Shown piece by piece: positions 12,470-21,939 of a stretch of DNA of 64,000 nucleotides. A program made the translations under genes and the position numbers. This DNA is from Coffea arabica (taxonomy: Eukaryota > Streptophyta > Magnoliopsida > Gentianales > Rubiaceae), in contig NC_092312.1 in assembly GCF_036785885.1 (NCBI RefSeq), positions 22,586,001 to 22,650,000 on the forward strand, written 5' to 3'. Each line of letters starts with the position of its first letter. Position 1 is the first letter of the stretch. Under the pieces are notes generated by a model. The model was not told the DNA's origin. It saw nothing but the letters and a program-made list of their open reading frames with translations, and did no database searches.

Positions 12470-12611
12470 AACAAACTGAACGGTTGATGGAATAAAATTT
12501 AAATCCAACAAAATAAAAATTGATGGGATAAAATTTAAACCCAACAAAATAAAAGTGGTAGGATAAAATCCAAACCCAACACGATTTGTGGGATAAAATC
12601 CAAATCTAACA
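12470..12611 (-). repeat. Inverted partner array at the right LTR end
   Basis: Four to five units with the core GGGATAAAATTTAAACCCAAC, that is, the 8381-8695 unit on the opposite strand. The two arrays sit at opposite ends of the same element, forming large sub-terminal inverted repeats. Confidence 0.75.
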
Positions 12612-12947
12612 TTTATAACTATTCACGATATTTTTCAAGGTGTTAATTACTTACTAAAATTTTCATAAGTAATTGACTTTGATTAGATTTAATTTATCCA
12701 TGCTCTTTGTTGTCCCACTATGACCTCGACGTAGATTTAATCAACATTTTTAGTTTAAAAATTTTATTTTGTTTTGACTTTTGGTTAAATAGCTATTAAG
12801 GGTAAGGGTAATATTGTCAATTTATGACCTTCAATAGAAACATTTTGTCTTGTCAAGTTGACAGGAAGGGTAAGTGAGATCTTAAAAACCTTAGAGGAGT
12901 TGAGTGATATTATGAGAAATCTCAGGGGAGGTTTTTGAAATTATACC

Positions 12948-13903
12948 TAAGATGTAAAATGTTGTGGCGCTGCCACGAAAGTCTTACATTGAAAGTAAAA
13001 AAATAGTTCAAGAACTAAATTGGTTTAAAAAAAAAATCATGAAGGATGAAATTGGTTTTAATATAAAAGTTTAGGGGCCAATTAGCAAATTTTCCTTGTA
13101 TATTTATGGATATAGGTGTTATTTATGGATATAGGTATATTTATGGATATAGGTCTTATTAAATTTTATGTCCATAATTACAAATTTTTAGATAAAGAAA
13201 AATATCTTGCTTATTTTACATGATAAGGGGAAAAAAACAAAAATTATTAGTGAAAAAATATGCTATAATAATATTATTAAAGTTCTATAGATTGGGTTTG
13301 TTTGAATTGAAAATTATTTGGAAAATTTTTAAAAATAATAATGTAATATTTTTTTGTGATTTGATGTTTGTGAATAAAAATGTGGTTAAAAATTAAAAAA
13401 GGAATTGAAAAGCCTGCCTATGATGGAACAAAAAAGTTGTTTAGAAAAATTTAGCAATCCAAACAAATTTTAATAGCATCTAATCTTGCTATATTAAAAA
13501 ATGACCCTGGAAACTTTGAAGTCCAAATCACTTATGTTTCTCTCTTTCGTAAGTATTACCAACGAAAAATGTTTACTCGCATAAAAAGAACATATCTAGA
13601 TATTAACAGAAAAGTGCAACCATATGCACATTCACAAAGATAAATTGACAATGTTCGAGTACTTTTAGACTTTTATTAATAGTTTCACATATTAATTTTT
13701 TAATAACAAATTTTGTTATTTTTTCATTATTACGTGAAATTAGCAAGCTATTTCTCTCAATCTAAAAATTGTATAATTATGGGATGAAATTTAATTAGGA
13801 CCATATCTATAAATATATTGTTTGTTCATTATTACGTTAGGGATATTGATTTTTTAGACATTATTTGCCCTGAATGTTATAAAATATCGGAATTGATTAA
13901 CAA
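12948..13903. other. AT-rich spacer between transposons, no gene
   Basis: Contains a short tandem duplication near 13090-13160 (three repeats of 'tatttatggatatagg') and otherwise nothing recognisable. Confidence 0.5.
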
Positions 13904-16900
13904 TAGGCTTGTCAATCGGGTCTAATGAGTCGAGCTTTCATAAGTTTGAATTCAATTCATTTAATTTGTAACATTTTCAGGTTTCGAGTTATGAGTTTCA
14001 CGTTAATAAATGTGAAACTCATACTCAATTCACATAATATTCGGGTTGTGAGCCTTATTCGTATTTAGCCCAAACTTATTTATTACTCATTAATTTTCTT
14101 AATATAATTGCTATAACTATTAAGCTGTAAAACTAATTTAACATTTACAAGACTATAATATTAAAACTAAACATGAATAAATAATAATTCTTAAAAAGTA
14201 TATAAACCAAAAATTTTTAAATAATATTTATATTTAATTCATTCAAAATACATAAAAAATAGTAATAAAATATGCGATCATAAATCAATACATCTTTAAA
14301 AGTTGAAACTTTTTTATAGCCTTGTGATTTGAATCCAATCATACTTGATGATTTGTGTTTCTAGAGCAAAAAGAAATCAGCCAGTATTATGCCAACACAA
14401 AAATTTACTCATTCAATAAAAAAAAGTTAGAGATTCAGTTATGCATTACTAATATTGGCTCTCAATAAATGTGACGACTCTACCTCCCCTTAAGGCGTAC
14501 CAAAGGGTTCGGCGGACCGCCTGCTCAACTCTCGTCAGGACTCACTCACTCGTATCTCACGCGTACATCTATAGACAATAAATAACATCACAATTCAAAC
14601 TTATAATATACATCGAGGCACAAATCAAGATACAAAGCTTCTATATACCCAAGGTATTTTATAGTGTATACAATCCAAATACAAATCATTCTAATCCAGT
14701 GATAGCACGAGTACAAGTCAAAAGTCAAAACATCTAGCCTATGCTAGTCTGTACACGTCTTACGCCTCACTCGTACCCCTGTAAGGAAAACAAAACTAAT
14801 GGAGTGAGATAAAACTCAGTGAAGTTTCCAAATATCAAATTGGCCATCAAATAAAGTAAAAGTAGTGCAAAAGTGAAATAACGAGCAAATCAAGTCAATA
14901 ATTGAGTAATAACACTTCATATAGTCAAAGAACAAATATTTCACATTTCACATGTAAGGATACAGTTGCTCGTATATAGGTTCCACCATAACTTGATCGA
15001 TTGGTAGTTGACACTCCGTCAATTTTCAAGTAAGAAAATAGGCCAGTAGAACACCACTTAATTCCAATTTTCGTCCATCGATCAAATCCCTTACCGGACC
15101 CAAACTCCACAATAAACATTGGTGGTAATACTCGAGTATACTGATTAGTCGAGCAGATAACACTCCGCTCGACATCACTAACTACCCAGGGTTCGTTATC
15201 TAATCGACCAATTCCTTGCCGGCTCGACTCGACTAACTAGTCACAGGGTTTCTGGAATTCCAGACAAGATACAATTCATATGCATGTATATCAAGTCAAT
15301 TGAAATCAAGGAACAAGGAAAAATCACATCAGGACAAGTGCGATAAGGTACACTCTTGCCCTATCAATTCACTTCTGTATCATGTAATTACATTGGTCAA
15401 GTGTTAAACACAAATGTCAAGTTTAATCAAATATTTGGAAGCACTCACCAAATATGCAGTGCCTCTACGGGTTAAGTTTGGGTATTACTCCGGATTTGGA
15501 GTTCAAATCTGCGAGAAAATATCGTTTAAGAGTTTTGAAAATCGACTAAAGTTCAAAACTTAAACGTTTCGTTTAACAAGAATCAAGTAATTGAAATTCA
15601 TTCGGAGAATATTCGTGAAACACTTGCTCGCTTTTCAAACTATGAAACTTTGTAACATTTATACTTGGCAATACCATTAGAGTCGAAAGTACGAGGAAAA
15701 CGTATATATCTCGATAAAAGAAGACGCAAATATCTTAGATGGTTCAAGTGGTAATCACCCTCAATCCTTACTCAAGTTGCAAGTATATCTACCTAGTTCT
15801 CGAACATAAATTTGGGCAGCACGTCCTTTGTATTTACCTATTTTTCAGTCATTTATGGCTTCATTCTTTTCCTTATTTAGTCCCAAAGTTACACACAAAA
15901 TAATCTCATTTCAATAGCCATTCAATATATTCAAAGTCATACAAGTATAAAATCAAGCTAGGAACATGGGCGGAAATGAAGTTTGAGTCGAGAAACAAAA
16001 GATAGATTTGACGTTATTTTGCGTAACGGACACAACTGAATCTAAGCTTATCAGATTGAGGTACAAATTATACCGTTTCGAAACTAAGACAGAGGGCTAC
16101 AATTTTGATGAAAACCACTTAGTCCAGTTTCTAGTGTATCCAAGTCATATTCCCAATTTACAAAATCGGATTCCTTCCAACAGGCTAGTTAACTGCACTA
16201 CACGCAAATGGCCATAACTCAAGCTACCGAAATCCGATTAAAGCGTTCTCAGGGGCATTAGAAAGCTAAGATATAGTACTACAACTTTTATGTTTTGGAT
16301 AAATACTAGTTCAGTACATATCATGGTGAAAAGACACGACCAGATTGGTGAAATATCCAAAACTGATCACTGGATTTACCTAGGACAGTTAGGGTATTTC
16401 GGTCTTTTTACAGGCTACGTTACTCCGATGGAGATAAAATTTTGCAGGAAACTATAAAACATCATTCTCTACAACTTTTATGTTTTATGCTAAATCTAAT
16501 TCGGCCTCTAACATGGTGAACTAAAACCGGACAGAACAGGGCACTAAGGATTTTTACTTCGGGAATTTTGTTACACTCAAGGTATAATTCACATTTCCAG
16601 TTCAAAACCATCACTACTACCTCATATACAAGCTTGTATACATCATATACCATCCACATAATAAGAAATAGGGCTGAACAATACAAAACCCTACCTTACT
16701 AATGCACCCAAAATCATCACAACTACTTGAATAGCTACCAATTTAATCAAAGCATGGGTTGTATAGCAACTTAAGCAAAAAAAAAAAGAACCAAAGATAA
16801 AGGACAGCCAATATACCTCAATAACAAACTTACAAAGGATATCCTCCACTACTCCTTATAAAGTTTAGCTTCCAAGCTTCCTAAACTCCCAAACTAGTGT

Positions 16901-17886
16901 TTAATCAATTTAGAATCTTGTTTTTTCACTCAAATGGTTCAAACTCAAGATGAATTGGAAGCTCTCTTTCTTTTTTTTTTCTCTCCTAAGCTCGGCCAAA
17001 TGGTGAAGAAATGAGGAAGAATGAAAGCCAAAAGAGGTTAAGAAGGTTAGTCTAAGGTTGGGTCAAAGGTTCTTGGATTGGTGCCATTTGTCACCACCAA
17101 TTTCCATCTCAAAATATTTTTCTTTTCTCTTGTTCAAGAAATTCAGCCACCATGATTAGATTTTGGCTGATATTTAGGCTCTAATAATAAGGAAATTAAC
17201 TTGATAAAATGGTAGTCAAATGGTGTGTTCAATTGGTAGTGAGCGATACCCGTCGGTTCGAGTCAATTTTCCTTAAATCGCGTATACTAGGGTTTTAACT
17301 TATAATTCGCTAACTTATTAGTATCACTTCTAATCACACACTTAATATCATCTAAAACTCACTCTTAATCACCAAATTTGATCCACATTCCGTACCGGAT
17401 AGTCACACTACGGATAAGCGTAAAAACCCTAATTCGCACTATCTTAAAAACAAAAGGGAAAACCCTTAATTCTATATTCATTTACACTTATTGTAGGGCG
17501 ATTGAGTAGTAGGCCTATAATAAAGTAATATTTTTCAAATAAAAGGAAATTTTTACGAGAAATATAGGGAATTTGCAAGTCCTTACAATAAAGTTCATAG
17601 AAGAGTTTTCAAATGTATTTTTGTGTTTTGTAATTTATATATATTTAATATTTAGTAATAATTATACATAATATTAAAATATAAATATTATATATATAGA
17701 GGTAATTAAAGGGTCAGATCTATATCGGGTTTGAGCCTAATGAGACCCAAACTCGGCTCATATTTAATTCAGGCTTAATTTTTAGGCTTAAACTTAGACC
17801 GACTCACTAAAATTTCGGGCTCATCGGGCTTTTTGTCGAATCGAACGAGCCGAGTTTGAACTGACCCAACCCCATTGACAGTCCTA
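13904..17886. mobile_element. hAT-like non-autonomous element, copy 2, interrupted by a solo LTR
   Basis: The left half is 13904-14469 and the right half 17588-17886; joined they are collinear with copy 1 at 11171-12051. Ends are TAGGCTTGTCAATCGGG and, on the minus strand, TAGGACTGTCAATGGGG. The flanking duplication is ATTAACAA at 13896-13903 and 17887-17894, a perfect 8-mer. The host element was present before the LTR at 14470-17587 arrived. Confidence 0.85.
14470..17587. mobile_element. Solo LTR of an LTR retrotransposon, 3.1 kb
   Basis: Begins TGTGACGACTCTACC and ends AAGTCCTTACA, giving TG...CA borders with TGT/ACA inversion. The 5-mer ATAAA is repeated on both sides (14465-14469 and 17588-17592), and sequence outside these points matches copy 1 of the hAT-like element continuously. 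No retroviral-type genes are inside and no second LTR exists, so this is the product of LTR-LTR recombination. The opening 'TGTGACGA...CCCCTTAAGGCGTACCAAAGGG' wording resembles LTRs of Tekay/Del-type Ty3/gypsy elements; this subclass is from memory and should be treated as an inference. Confidence 0.85.
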
Positions 17887-17999
17887 ATTAACAATTTTAG
17901 TGCCAAATAGATAAATTAAAGAAAATAAGTTAGGGGAATCACTGCATTCAGCTATTAAGGGTATAAATAGCTTTTTGACATTACCATTACATATCATTA

Positions 18000-18475
18000 T
18001 ACTCAAATTAGAATTGCAAATGAATCGAATCGCTCGCGAGTTATTTGAGTCAAAGTTTGACTCGAGTTCAGTCAATAACGAACTTGAGTTGACCAAATCA
18101 AACTTGAATTCGAACACGAGTTCAAAAACACTCAACTCGTTAGCTCGCGAATTGGCTTGACTATTTATATATATATTTTTTATTTTTTATTTTAATGGTA
18201 AAATTATATATATATATATAGCTAATATTTTATTATTTGTTAAGAAAAATTATTATTTTATTTAATTTTAAAAAAATAAAATAATTATTTTTTAATTTTT
18301 AATTTTTTAAAACTCAAGTTCAAGTTCGAACTCGACTCAAATTTGAGTCGAGTAAGAGCTCGAGCTGTTAGCCTGTTACATTGAGTTTGTCAAGTTTGAA
18401 TTTGATAAAAATAAGTTAAGTCTTGACTTGATTAGGTCAAATTTCAATTCAATTCGACTAACCTAACGGTGATAA
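18000..18475. mobile_element. Probable hAT-like MITE with CTCGAG-rich ends
   Basis: Complementary stretches such as 'gactcgagttca' near 18060 and 'ttgagtcgagtaagagctcgagct' near 18345 enclose an AT-rich middle with a TA repeat (about 18165-18220). This composition matches the small TIR elements at 48042-48550. The exact ends were not determined. Confidence 0.4.
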
Positions 18476-18560
18476 AACTAACGGTTTCAAAGGAGAAGGT
18501 GAGAAAAAATGACGTTAGGGGGCAAAGTGTGTACCCATTTCAATTAAATTCCGATAAATA
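18465..18560. repeat. Inverted-repeat arm pairing with 5122-5290
   Basis: Reads, on the minus strand, GGAATTTAATTGAAATGGG then CACTTTGCCCCCTAACGTCA, matching the arm at 5122-5290. See that entry. Confidence 0.45.
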
Positions 18561-19194
18561 GAACATGCAACGACGCTCATTTGAGCTTTGCTGAAAGTAA
18601 ATGCCTCGATGCCCGCGCCTCGAGGGAAAAAAATGAAATTGTTAATGGACAAAAGGTGCACATGACTTCAATTAAATAAACAAGTTAATCAGTCCATTTG
18701 TTCAAGATTTTGCACCAGTCATCTTGCTTCGAATTGATTTCCAGTTGCATGGTCAGAATTTTAACAAACAAGCGGAAGTAAAGGACTCAGGATTAAAGAT
18801 GACTGATGGTTTCTCAAGTCTTCCTAGACACACTTAATAGGTGAAACTTGTTCATTCTTATCCACTAACGATCCTCCTGATACCATCATTTGCTAATGTT
18901 TTTTCAGATTCCTCTTATTCTGCCAAATCTTAGTAGGAGTAACGCGGGACAGGAGTGGGAAACTAGGTTTCATCCTGTGCTTGAATTTGCTATTTATCTT
19001 TGGAATATCCTCTATTCCTGTTGATGCAAGAATTACACAATTCTTTATGAGGATCAAGAAGGTAAGTTGGAATTGGGTTGCAAGCAATTAACTAAAGAAA
19101 GTACAAGATTGTCTTCCATCTAATTAAGGAGCCAGAAAATTCACACATTCAGCCCATGAATTGAAAAAATCCCCTCAAAACGCAAACTGGGCAT
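18561..19194. other. Upstream region of the LAP6-like gene
   Basis: Unique-looking sequence without a convincing reading frame. It is the natural place for the anther-specific control elements expected of the next gene, but I could not identify particular binding sites with confidence. Confidence 0.4.
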
Positions 19195-19200
19195 TATAAA
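19195..19200 (+). promoter_or_regulatory. Candidate TATA box of the LAP6-like gene
   Basis: TATAAA lies 138 bp before the start codon, which would place transcription start near 19225-19230 and give a leader of about 110 bases. Confidence 0.5.
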
Positions 19201-19337
19201 TTGCTCATGCTGGAGCCCTTTCACACCAACCCTTCTCCAAGAACCAGAAAGCTTGTCAATTTATATGCTTTCAGTCTGTAGAACACTGCCCAAGTTGTCA
19301 TCAAAATCTAAACTACTTTCTTGCTGCTTTACTAGCC

Positions 19338-20646
19338 ATGTCACAGTTCAACAAGAATGGTACTTCTAGGCGTATCCCAACTCCTGGGAAAGCTACAGTT
19401 CTTTCAATTGGCAAGGCTTTCCCAAGGCAAGTCGTTCCTCAGGACTGTTTGGTGGAGGGCTACGTTCGTGACACAAAATGTGTGGACCCGGCCATCAAGG
19501 AGAAACTAGAGCGCCTGTGTAAGGAAAAAATTTTTCCCCCCTATCATTGCCTAATTCTCCTTTTATCAAACTGTCAAATAATTAAACTTCTACTGAACTG
19601 AAATTTCGGAGATGTAACATGTTTTTGCACAGTGAAAGGCGTCTAATATGTAACGCTTTCTTGCTCTGTTTCTGCCAGGTAAAACAACTACTGTGAAGAC
19701 CAGATACACTGTGATGTCAAGGGAGATCCTTGACCAATACCCTGAACTAACAACTGAAGGCTCACCAACCATCAAACAAAGGCTTGAAATTGCAAATCCA
19801 GCGGTTGTAGAGATGGCAAAGGAAGCAAGTTTGGCTTGCATCAAGGAATGGGGAAGGCCTGCCGATGATATCACCCATGTTGTCTATGTTTCCTCAAGTG
19901 AGATAAGATTGCCTGGAGGAGATCTTTACCTTGCTACAGAACTTGGCTTAAGGAGTGATGTTGGTCGCGTAATGCTGTACTTTCTGGGCTGTTATGGGGG
20001 TGTTACTGGTCTCAGGGTTGCCAAAGACATTGCTGAAAACAATCCAGGAAGCAGAGTTCTCCTGGCTACTTCTGAGACTACCATACTTGGCTTCCGTCCT
20101 CCAAGCAAGGCGCGCCCTTATGATCTGGTTGGTGCTGCACTTTTTGGTGATGGAGCTGCTGCAGTGATCATTGGGGCTGATCCCATAATTGGAACAGAAT
20201 CTCCATTCATGGAATTAAACTATGCAGTTCAGCAATTCTTGCCAGGGACCAACAACGTCATTGATGGCCGGCTTTCTGAAGAGGGCATAAATTTCAGGCT
20301 TGGTAGAGACCTTCCTCAAAAGATTGAGGACAACATTGAGGCATTCTGCAAAAAGCTCATGGCCAAAGCTGGTTTGGGAGACTTCAATGACTTGTTTTGG
20401 GCTGTCCACCCTGGCGGACCGGCTATCCTTAACCGATTAGAAAGCACCCTCAAGTTGAAGCCTGGAAAGCTGGAATGCAGCAGGAGGACGCTGATGGACT
20501 TTGGGAATGTTAGCAGCAACACTATATTATATGTGATGGAGTACATGAGGGAAGAGTTGCAGAAGGAGGGTGGTGAAGAATGGGGACTTGCTTTAGCATT
20601 TGGTCCAGGCATAACCTTTGAAGGCATCCTCGTTCGAAGCCTCTAA
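19338..20646 (+). CDS. LAP6: Anther-specific type III polyketide synthase (LAP6/PKSA type)
   Basis: Exons 19338-19518 and 19679-20646, intron 160 bp, product 382 residues. The intron splits the Cys61 codon after its first base, the position conserved across the chalcone synthase family. The catalytic triad is visible: C165 (FLGCYGG), H304 (FWAVHPGG) and N337 (FGNVSSN); the C-terminal loop reads LAFGPGITFEG. From established knowledge, LAP6/PKSA condenses hydroxy fatty acyl-CoA with malonyl-CoA to tri- and tetraketide alpha-pyrones in tapetal cells, a step toward sporopollenin. Features such as RDTKC, TEGSPTIKQRLEIAN, the FLGCYGGVTG context (Tyr after Cys) and AVQQFLPGT match LAP6 better than LAP5/PKSB, where the Cys context is GCSGG, and much better than true chalcone synthase. 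Expression is expected in the young anther. The assignment to LAP6 is by sequence memory and was not computed. Confidence 0.92.
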
Positions 20647-21229
20647 GCTGCCTAGCTAGCATTTGAAGGCTATCTTGAGATAAGATAACACTTGATACCT
20701 ACCAGTTGATAACAGCTTTTGCTATAGATTTAACTTCAAATTTCTATCAGACTATGTAACAAGAAGTTCTAGGGCATGCAGGGGGTGAGAAATTGACCCT
20801 AATAATAACACTTGCAATCCCAAATGCGGTTTCCTACCTTAATTTATGCTTCACTTTCCTATACAACTTAACCTGATGATCCAAGGTTAACTAGCGCTCA
20901 AAGTTTCTTCAATTTCGATAGGAACTCCAACTCCAAGTGGTGCTACCTTAATTGGCTTTCTGTAAAATGTGGAGCAATCAGGATTGGATTTGCATTGTAA
21001 TTGAAGTGTGCAACGTCATTGATGAATGTGTTACAAATTCCTCTCCCAATCCCAAAACGACAACCCAATAATACGGTGGTCTAAAATGCTTATACCAAAT
21101 TGGAGATTAAAAAAAAAAAAAAAGGAGATTACATGCCAAAGTTAACAAAATCAATAAAGATATGGATGGCAGGGTGAAATAACAAAATTTTTTTTAAAAA
21201 AAAGAGAGAGAGAGAGAGAGGAAAATTTA
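20647..21229 (+). other. 3' flank of the LAP6-like gene and intergenic
   Basis: Holds the presumed 3' UTR of the polyketide synthase (about 20647-20830), a poly-A tract near 21110-21123 and a GA repeat at 21203-21221. No gene was seen. Confidence 0.5.
21203..21221. repeat. (GA)n microsatellite
   Basis: Nine or so uninterrupted GA units, immediately before a MITE. Confidence 0.9.
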
Positions 21230-21361
21230 GGCTTGTTTGGATTGTATTTTTCTGGATTTTTTGTAGAAAAATTACTGTAGCAATTAGAGATGCGTGAGAT
21301 AAAAAGGTGATTGGAAAATGTGTTCATAAAAACGTTGTAATTTTACTTTCCAAACAAAGCC
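21230..21361. mobile_element. Tourist-like MITE, 132 bp
   Basis: Ends GGCTTGTTTGGATTG and, on the minus strand, GGCTTTGTTTGGAAAG. Flanked by TTA at 21227-21229 and 21362-21364. The same family signature (GTTTGGATTG, then CTGTAGCAATTAGAGAT in the middle) is seen at 5829-5974. It lies between the LAP6-like gene and the hydrolase gene, in the latter's upstream region. Confidence 0.75.
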
Positions 21362-21429
21362 TTAGTATTTTCCTGTTCTTTTCTTGTTGCAGCAGCAGCA
21401 GCAGTAGCAATAGTCGTGTTTTAATTTTA

Positions 21430-21939
21430 AAATCGGAAACGCTTCTATTCTTCAAAGCTCAAATTCAAAGTCTATAAATTCCACCATTTCTTCTGTTCTT
21501 TGAAGCGCGTTTATGCTTTCCGTGTACTAGTAGCCCACCGCTGGCGCAGGGTGACAAAGTAACAAACCGACGACGCTTAACGAGATCATTTCCCGGGCTC
21601 TCAATTCTACCCGGTATCTTACCCGACCCGACCCACCTGCATCCGCCGCACATTCGGGAAGTTTCTCGCCGGACCACCACCTTCTCCGCCATTCACTGCC
21701 GACCAAGCCCCACCTGCTGCTAAATTTGCATTCTCTTTACATTCAAGCAAGTATTAGCGTTAGCGTCAATTTCCAGTACCCATCACTTCTTCTTCTTCTT
21801 GTTCTTTGTTCTGTTAAATTTTTGTTTTTTACTTTTCTTTTGGATGTAAACAATTTTCGGTTGGCAATTAATATTCTCGAGGTTTTGCCATGAGCTGATT
21901 AAACAATTTTGGGTTGGCAGAAAATTTTGTTTGATTATT
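21430..21939 (+). promoter_or_regulatory. Probable promoter and 5' leader of the hydrolase gene
   Basis: GC-richer than its surroundings (21500-21720) with a pyrimidine-rich CTT repeat at about 21787-21804, both common in plant 5' leaders. The minus-strand frame at 21465-21692 has no family resemblance and is not called. The transcription start is not determined. Confidence 0.35.

Larger units (their letters stand above)
8381..12611. mobile_element. Solo-LTR-like element with TG...CA ends, 4.2 kb including a nested hAT element
   Basis: The sequence starts TGTTGGATTTAGATTTTATCC-like (first 18 bases TGTTGGATTTAGATTTTA) and ends AAATCCAAATCTAACA, so its termini are the inverted TGTT...AACA of LTRs. 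Flanks CTTAT (8376-8380) and TTTAT (12612-12616) agree in four of five bases, fitting an old 5-bp duplication. No gag, protease, integrase or reverse transcriptase frame is present, so a solo LTR (about 3.3 kb once the hAT insert is removed) is likelier than a full element. Long LTRs of this kind are known from Ty3/gypsy chromovirus-type elements; that subclass is an inference. Confidence 0.55.
7000..12947. mobile_element. Non-autonomous MULE-type element, 5.9 kb, filled by nested insertions
   Basis: The left end starts GGGATAATTTTAGAAATC and the right end read on the minus strand starts GGTATAATTTCAAAAACC; the similarity continues for about 80 bp, through 'ATAATATCACTCAAC'. The element is flanked by the identical 9-mer TAAGATGTA at 6991-6999 and 12948-12956. 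A 9-bp duplication is the hallmark of Mutator-like transposition. No transposase is encoded. Removing the nested elements at 7454-8308 and 8381-12611 leaves less than 1 kb of original element, close to the 1.1-kb relative at 58194-59322. Confidence 0.75.

Noticed and set aside
17235..17275. GGTTCGAGTC-like tRNA B box suggesting a tRNA or SINE
   Set aside because: No A box, cloverleaf or acceptor stem could be assembled around it.
21465..21692. Minus-strand frame of 75 codons
   Set aside because: It lies in the GC-richer leader of the hydrolase gene and has no recognisable motif.
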